DNA from: Margaritifera margaritifera
Taxonomy: Eukaryota; Mollusca; Bivalvia; Unionida; Margaritiferidae
Length of the DNA: 64,000 bases
Reading direction: 5' to 3'
Assembly (NCBI GenBank): GCA_029931535.1
Contig: JAQPZY010001670.1
Span: 620,001 to 684,000 of the forward strand
The translations under genes were made by a program, and so were the position numbers. This document shows positions 57,862 through 64,000 of the stretch, piece by piece; positions within the stretch are counted from its first letter, which is position 1; each line of letters opens with the position of its first letter. The notes under the pieces were generated by a model. It saw nothing but the letters and a program-made list of their open reading frames with translations, made no database searches and was not told the DNA's origin.

Positions 57862-58017
57862 CTGACATGTGATGTGTACTTACGATCTGGTCAGTCAAAT
57901 CTCTTTACAACTGGATGTACAAAGTTTCGAAATTCAACATTAATTCGTCACCAAGTGTTAAAATCTCATGTGACATTTGCTCTCCACAGGACCCCCAGTT
58001 TGAAAATCTTTTGGGAA
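57862..58017 (+). pseudogene. Fragment of a hAT/ZNF862-type zinc-finger region
   Basis: Plus-strand frame with SNLFTTGCTKFRNSTLIRHQ followed by a few residues and H. In transposase-derived proteins of the ZNF862/KIAA1586 kind, a segment N-x-F-V/T-TGCTNFR-x-S-L-x-RH-x5-H forms the zinc-binding knuckle (known). A Cys lies about 20 residues before. Upstream 57500-57860 is not clearly coding, and a piggyBac-like element begins at 58037, so only this piece remains or it is one exon. Function: DNA-binding knuckle by homology. Confidence 0.55.
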
Positions 58018-58327
58018 AAAACACAGAGGATATTAACCCTTTCATCACTGTGGACCGGTTTTCCGGTCCAGGGGAAGTAAGTCTGTAAACACTATGGACC
58101 GCTTTACCGGTCTGGAGCAGTGTTCTTCTGAAGCATTATAGTACCCGACTATATAAATTTCGGGATACCTCTAATAACTTCCTTCTTGTAATGTAGATAT
58201 TATATTTGGATTATCTCGCGAGTTTAGCTTGTACACAACTAGAAATATTGAACAAAGTAGGCACTTTTAACGTGTTTTCCGAATTTGAAATTTTTATCCA
58301 AAATGGCGGAGTTCGAAGAAAGATCAG

Positions 58328-58573
58328 ATGAGAGTGAAGTCAGATTTTGAATTGTCAAAGGATTTTACCAATTTCGACCTAGTACAGTTGTATGAAAATG
58401 ACAGAAGACGTCTGGAGAGACAATGGAATGAGCTTGTGGGTGACAATGATGATGATGAAGAGGACTTTGAAGGTTTTGAACTGGAGGAAGTGTACGCTTC
58501 ATGTAATTTTGTTTGGACGAAGTTGGAAAACCAAAGAGATTTGTTTCAGTTTTATAAAGAATTACCCGTGTAG
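58328..58573 (+). CDS. Acidic ORF within the piggyBac-like element, remnant of transposase N-terminus or captured exon
   Basis: 81 codons starting MRVKSDFELSKDFTNFDL with an acidic cluster DNDDDEEDFEGFELEE at about residues 38-54. A TATATAAA lies at 58150-58157, and an ATG at 58303 in the preceding frame opens a 15-codon peptide MAEFEERSDESEVRF, so a single-base shift has probably split the original start from this ORF. An acidic N-terminal region precedes the catalytic domain in piggyBac transposases (known), which fits, but homology is not proved by eye. The ORF ends well before the element's right end with no further domain. Confidence 0.5.
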   Translation: MRVKSDFELSKDFTNFDLVQLYENDRRRLERQWNELVGDNDDDEEDFEGFELEEVYASCNFVWTKLENQRDLFQFYKELPV

Positions 58574-59112
58574 GCTGCAGGTGACAATTGATTAAAGATT
58601 ACATGTACAGACATTATAAATGATAGATTCTTCTATAAATTCAATTATTATGCTGGTGTTATCAATTTCATTTTACTTGAAGATAAAAGAAAAAGTTCTG
58701 TGAAAATTTTTGTTTTACTCTTTTTTTCAACTTAAATGAGAATTTGACAAGCTTCTACCTGTCAAATACCTGAAAGAAAGACTTGTGTTGCTACTGGAAT
58801 TATTCATGAGTACATCTAGGGTCAATTGAACAAGTTTTGGGAACTTTGTAAGTTTTCTAAGAGGTAAATAGATAATTACTTGTATTTTACCTGTTTGCAC
58901 CTGTATTTTAACAGTTGTAATAGATATGCACATTTTAGTGAATTAGTCATAAAATGTGATTATTAACCTTGATTTTGACACCTAATCCAGCCAGATATTT
59001 TTAAAATTGGCAAAGTTGTGTTATTTCAAAATCCACAAGTCATTTTGCTTTACAACTCCAAAGTTACTTAGTGTTGAGGGCTCTATGCCTACAAAGTTAC
59101 TTAGTGATGAAA
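58574..59112. other. Non-coding right half of the piggyBac-like element
   Basis: AT-rich, no ORF with features; suggests internal deletion of the catalytic region or replacement with unrelated DNA. Confidence 0.4.
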
Positions 59113-59119
59113 GGGTTAA

Positions 59120-61163
59120 CTATTTTGGCTAAGAAAACTTTATTCACAATATTTTTATGATATAACAAGCATTATTTTATTTTACAAGAAAATTAATAAT
59201 TAAACAAATAGATAAAGAAGTCTCACATTCACCATGACTGAATTTCAGTATGTTTCAACATTTTTGATGTAAACAATGCTGTTTAGTGCATTTTGTATTT
59301 TTATTACAAAGAAAATAAAAAAGCAGGAAAAAAATACAGACGATTAAAACACTTGTGACCTCAACATCTGCGATTATTTCTCCCATTTTTAATTGAATTC
59401 ATATAGTGAATTAGTAATCGTAAACACAGGAAAAAGAGTGACACATTTCTGTCCAAAAATAGTTGTACGACAAAAATAAAATCAAAGTACTGAGAATACA
59501 GATTGATTGGAGAGTACATTAAACAGGATCAAAGAGATGAACATAACTTGTGAGATATTGATATTTTATGATCATAAGCAAATACCATTATCCCTCTATA
59601 TACATGTAGATGTAATCTTAATTATCAGTGTTTTAAGTCTTTTCTTCTCTTTATCTCTTTTAAGAAAATTCAAGAACAAAAATTAATACAACATTTTGAG
59701 AAAATATTTATGCAATTACCTTTGATAAGCATTTTCAATTGTAATGATTTTAAATTGTTTTAAGTGCAACATAGAAGCTGTCAAACTATATCAATGGAGG
59801 TAAGCACAATGAGTAATCGTTTCCTCTCAGGGTAAGATTTAGAGTTATGTCCCTTCACATCTCTCGACTGGCCTTTCAAGGGCGAAAGGCCAGAAGAGTC
59901 AAATATAGAAAGTGCCTTTTTATTAGAAACACAAACTATTCTTAGTCACAGACAGTAACAGACACCATATTTTTTGTGGAAAATGTCATTTGTGCATACT
60001 TGGAAACATTATTTTGTGTCCCTGAATTCAGGGAATTATCACACTCATGAGGTTATTGTATAAAAACTTTGATTGGCTGTTACTGGTTATCTACGAACAA
60101 AAACAGTACATGTCTGAAATGGTCTATCATTGATCTAAGAAACATGTGTTGCAATGCACTGAAGAATGTTAAATTAAAGGTGTAAAAACAGAATTGTCCG
60201 AAGAAGAAAATATTCATCATTTAAGGTTCATTATAGAAAATCATGATCAAATGCTTGGTCATTTGGCATTTTCAACAAATGTTTGATTACTACAACTAAT
60301 TGCCATACCACGAATCATCACACCACTAACTTGAAAACTGTCAAGATCACTACACTAGAACCATATATACACTTTTTGCCAAATCATTGATGCAACCAGC
60401 ATCAACTCTTGTATCTCTCCTTACCACCTAAGGCAAGCATGTGTAACTTCCTCCAGGGCACAGGCCAGATAAGCAATTTTTATGATTTAAATAAACGGAT
60501 AAAACCAGGTCGCGGGCCGTAGGTTGCACATACCTGTCCTAAGGACTGACACCTGTGTCATAACTGATAAAATATTCATCACCTCATCCTAAGAGTGCAG
60601 TATATATACACTTAACCTGGCATGATAACAACAAAAAAATGATGCAGTCAGCATTGCTTGGCTCCTGGCTCTATCTTTATTCCCTGTTACATGTACCCAG
60701 TGTCTGTATCATAACTTGGAAACCTCATTATATACAACCTCATTACATACACTCTCGTCGTGTGAAAAGGCCAAAACACTTAATGCTACCAGCATTTGCC
60801 CTGGGTCTCTCCTTACTCTCTGTAGACTAGCTCCTTGGTCATATTCATAGAACCCCACCATATAACCTCATGTTCACTTACCTGGCATTAAAAGAGAGAA
60901 TCACTATATTAACCAACAGACAGGTGGTAGACGGGCTGAAAAAGGTGAAACATAGTTTTCCATGGAACCCTTGTTTTTCCTAGAGTACAATATTTGTCTA
61001 AAACCATGTCATATGTGTAACATCTGCATTTATACAGTGAGATCTCATACTATCTAAGAACGAGCTCTGGTGGTAGAGATTTGAAACAAATATACAAGTT
61101 AAATTCAATACAAAAAAATAATTGTAGTCCCACACACACACACACAAAAAAACCCACACACCC
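59120..61163. other. No gene seen; one perfect hairpin
   Basis: AT-rich unique DNA. At 59868-59893 ctggcctttc-aagggc-gaaaggccag is a perfect 10 bp-arm hairpin. A (ca)n tract lies at about 61131-61145. No coding evidence. Confidence 0.45.
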
Positions 61164-62098
61164 AAAAAGAAGAGTCCCTTGAAGGGACTGACACTCTACT
61201 GTCCAAAAAGAATTGGGGGCCCTGGGTGGTTGGATGGTCTAAGGCACTCGCCTTTACAGATCACTTACATCTCACCTCTATCTGAGTGGGTTCGAGTCTC
61301 AGCTCAGCCAACATGGGTATGTGAGTCAGTGGTTCTTCCTGGAGTCTTCTCAGGTTCTTCCTCCACAAAATATACTGGCCACCATGTATAGCCTCATGTG
61401 CTGAATAATGGTGTTAAACACACAAAAACCAAACCAAACCAAAAAGAATTGCCAGGAACTCAAGACCATTTCTTCTTTTCTTTAACTGCTGAGTGTTTAA
61501 ACCATTTCTGATATTCTTGATCAGTAAGATTTTCAAATTAGCCACTGTGGCAGCCATGTTGGATGTAAGATTGGCACCATTTTCATTAGTCTTTTGGTGT
61601 AACCCCACATTGATATGACTTTCCATTTAGAAAGAGAATGCAACAAAAAGATTTTCAAGATAGCTGCCATGGTGGCCATACTGGATGTCAGAAATGGCAC
61701 CATTTTCATTTAGTACCAACCAGACATCATAAGAAGTCTTCTGGTGAAATGCCCAATGTTGATACGACATTCCAACTAGGAGCAGCGATCAGATTTTCTA
61801 GATGGCTACCATGGTGGCCATACTGGCTGTCAGATCAGTGCCATTTTTATTCAGAACCAACTAGACATCATAAAAAGTCTTCTAGTGAATACCCTATGTT
61901 GATATGACAATCCATTCAGGGGTAGCAATGTCATGATTTTCAAGATGGCTGCTGTGGTGGCCATTCTGGATGTCTGAGCAGCACCATTTTCATTTAGGGG
62001 CAACTAAACCTTGGGATGAGTTTGTGTGTAAAGTTTCATGGCAAGCCTCCAAGTAGTTTAGGAGTAGACGTAATAGCGAAAACAAACTTGTGGTAATT
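61164..62098 (+). repeat. Tandem-core array, family 1, locus 5, split by a SINE
   Basis: Head agagtcccttgaagggactg acactctactgtccaaaaag; SINE at 61216-61440; leader (gagtgtttaaaccatttctg); about four cores; tail gatgagtttgtgtgtaaagt, cctccaagtagtttaggagt, aaacaaacttgtggtaattt with the terminal hairpin only vaguely kept. Confidence 0.7.
61216..61440 (+). mobile_element. tRNA-derived SINE with 11 bp target duplication
   Basis: Head ggggccctgggtggttggat, ggtctaaggcactcgccttt, with a long variable-arm-like spacer and B box gggttcgagtctc, as expected from a tRNA-Ser/Leu-like ancestor. The body contains aaaatatactggccaccatg and the tail is acaaaaaccaaaccaaacc. aaaaagaattg at 61205-61215 and 61441-61451 is the target-site duplication. 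Removing the SINE restores the family 1 head word (ccaaaaagaattgccagg). Confidence 0.9.
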
Positions 62099-63199
62099 TA
62101 CCACAGCTCTACCTACAATAATTTCATTTTTTTAAAATCTCTGAACAGAAGCATTTATAACATTATAAATATGTTAGGCCTCATCATAATAATCAAATGG
62201 GAAGTAAGCAAGACTAAGCCCTTGGACCCTTGGGGCCATTTTAGTTTCTGGGAAAAATTTTTCACATTAGGATAGGATAGAATAGGTGATGAAACCTAGT
62301 GTATATATGGACATTTCCCAGGGCAAATGTCAATCCAGGTGTTACAAATGTTAATCAAAAAAAGGTTAATTACCAGCCAACTCTAGCTGGCAGCAGTGTA
62401 ATTGCTCATGTGTCTATCTCCTGTATTTGCCTAACAGTACAAGTGGTAATAACAGTGTCGAAACTCTTTGATAAAAAGGTGATCATGATCTGATATGGAT
62501 CTACCCTCAAGGAAAATGGGAGTTTTCCTCAAACCTGCCAAAAAAATAATCACATCTATCATGCTCTAAGTACACTGTAAAATGTAGATGTAACACACTG
62601 GATGCATGTATGTATATACACTCTGTGGGCTCATAAAGAACTATTGGTTTACCACGCACCTTTTCGCAAAGTAAATGTATAATGTAAAACCTGCCTTCAA
62701 GTACTCTATATAAAGGATGCATCACCGTAAAGAACTCTGCCTGAAATTTCTGACAAAACTTCTTACAAATACATGTATATATTTGCCCTTTCTATAAAAG
62801 AAATCTGCTTAACACTGACAGAAGACATCTTTTTCCAAACACCCATCTCTCACTGCACATAATTACCATGAACCTTTTATCAAAGTAAGGACTATAAACA
62901 TCCAACCAGAGGTTATGTTATGTTATGTACCTGGTAATAACCTGTTTGCCAATCAATAATACATTATATGTTTTAGTCCAGAGTGAATGAATCCATTCAA
63001 TTTATTTGATGTCTCTATACCAGTACATTTTAATTTATGAGTACTTTCGCTATTCTAAAGGAATGTATTATTAATCATAATTCACAAGTACAAAAATAAT
63101 TCTATCCTTTAATAAGGGACACATGACTATAATGAGCATAAGTGTCCCATTCTTTGCCAATCACAGACTTTTCTCACTGCATAATGCATGAAACTTAAG
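62099..63199. other. No gene seen
   Basis: AT-rich unique-looking DNA with a short (ttatg) run near 62914-62930. No supported feature. Confidence 0.4.
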
Positions 63200-64000
63200 A
63201 TGAGGTCCAAGTGGGCCTGATATTGCTCACTTGGCTTACATAACTTAACAGCTGACTGTTTCACTTAGCAGGCTTCTACAGTAATGTAGAACACATCCTG
63301 TGTAAACGATATCAAAACTTTATATCATGTTGATTTTACCTATTTTACTATATCCTGATAAAAATTCTTTCTAAAGATAAAGGCATGATTAATATGTGCT
63401 GTCTTTTGCTTATATTCAAAGTCATCCAACAGCTTGATGATAATAAACCCAACGGATCAAAAAAATGGCTTCAAGAATGGTAAGAAGCCCATTTAGTCAG
63501 ATGTAAGACTGACTAATTATTATGCTAAATCTCGCTCATTACCAACAGTCCAAGATCCTGATGAGAGAATATATTCAAGTTTGATCAAAATCAGATCACA
63601 AATATGGCTTCCAGAGCGGTAACAAGCTCAATGAATCAGATACAAGATTAAATTATTAATATGCATGGATCTCGTTCATTATCAAACCCATCCAAATTTT
63701 TGATAATATAAGCATATTTTTCAAATTTGATTAATATAGGATCAGAAATATGGCGTCCAGAGTGGTAACATGGTCAGCCAATCAGATGCAACTCTTTAAC
63801 ATGCATGCATCTCACTCATTAAATAATCTGTACAAAAACTTGGTGATATATGCATATATTCCAAGTGTAATCAAAATTGGATCAGAAATATGGCCTTCAG
63901 ATGGGTAACAAGCTCAGCCAATCAGATAAACGATCACCTCTTTAATATCCATGGATCTCACTCATTATCAAACCAATCCAAGATCTTGATGATATAAGCT
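63200..64000 (+). repeat. Tandem-core array, family 4, second locus (runs off the window)
   Basis: Head gatgaggtccaagtgggcct gatattgctcacttggctta matches the head at 26540. Then about four cores (cagaaatatggcttccagag, gtaacaagctcagccaatca, atatgcatggatctcgttca, gatataagcatat) up to the right edge. Confidence 0.75.

Larger units (their letters stand above)
58037..59115 (+). mobile_element. piggyBac-like non-autonomous element, 1.08 kb, TTAA-flanked
   Basis: Exactly flanked by TTAA at 58033-58036 and 59116-59119. The ends CCCTTTCATCACT and AGTGATGAAAGGG are perfect 13 bp inverted repeats. TTAA duplication and CCY ends are diagnostic of the piggyBac superfamily (known). Left subterminal DNA carries the palindrome TGGACCGG-TTTT-CCGGTCCA (58051-58070) and a related tggaccgctttaccggtc (58095-58112). 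Right subterminal DNA repeats aaagttacttagtg twice. Catalytic DDD domain absent. Confidence 0.85.

Overview
This is a low-GC, almost entirely non-coding stretch of an animal nuclear genome. I infer a marine mollusc, most likely a bivalve. The reasons are the large load of tandem-array repeat elements with roughly 140-170 bp cores (resembling molluscan pearl/HINE non-autonomous Helitrons), frequent acatgta-type words, a DIRS retrotransposon, many small TA-flanked MITEs, and genes split into short exons by huge introns. Species cannot be named from the sequence alone.

Two host genes can be supported, both on the minus strand. Gene A has a transmembrane exon (41816-41977) and a terminal exon (21699-22333) whose splice phases match. 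Together they encode the membrane span and a PPxY-rich cytoplasmic tail of a single-pass receptor-like protein. Two weaker candidate exons lie upstream (47359-47530 and 53722-53881). The 19.5 kb intron between the two strong exons holds an entire decayed DIRS element, a nested 4.4 kb DNA transposon, several MITEs and repeat arrays. Gene B (exons at 9997-10245, 9053-9255 and 4694-5092) encodes a protein I do not recognise; at least one linking exon is probably missing.

Region by region: 1-1.9 kb, minus-strand fragments including what looks like the N-terminal part of a Polinton/adintovirus-type DNA polymerase B running off the left edge. 2-15 kb, gene B interleaved with tandem repeats and a SINE. 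15-29 kb, repeat arrays, MITEs and the last exon of gene A. 29.3-33.7 kb, a TIR element with TA duplications inserted in a repeat array. 35.9-41.7 kb, the DIRS element. 42-47 kb, two striking minisatellites (39 bp and 63 bp units) and MITEs. 48-62 kb, SINEs with target duplications, truncated LINEs, a long fold-back structure, a transposase-type zinc-finger fragment and a piggyBac-like element. 63.2 kb to the end, another repeat array.

The element history is legible as nested insertions. Arrays were hit by a LINE, a SINE, a double-hairpin MITE and a 4.4 kb TIR element, and the original sequence can be read across the insertion sites. Every tandem-core array whose polarity I could judge (family 1 at five loci, family 2, family 3 at three loci, family 4 at two loci, family 5) points the same way, antisense to both host genes.
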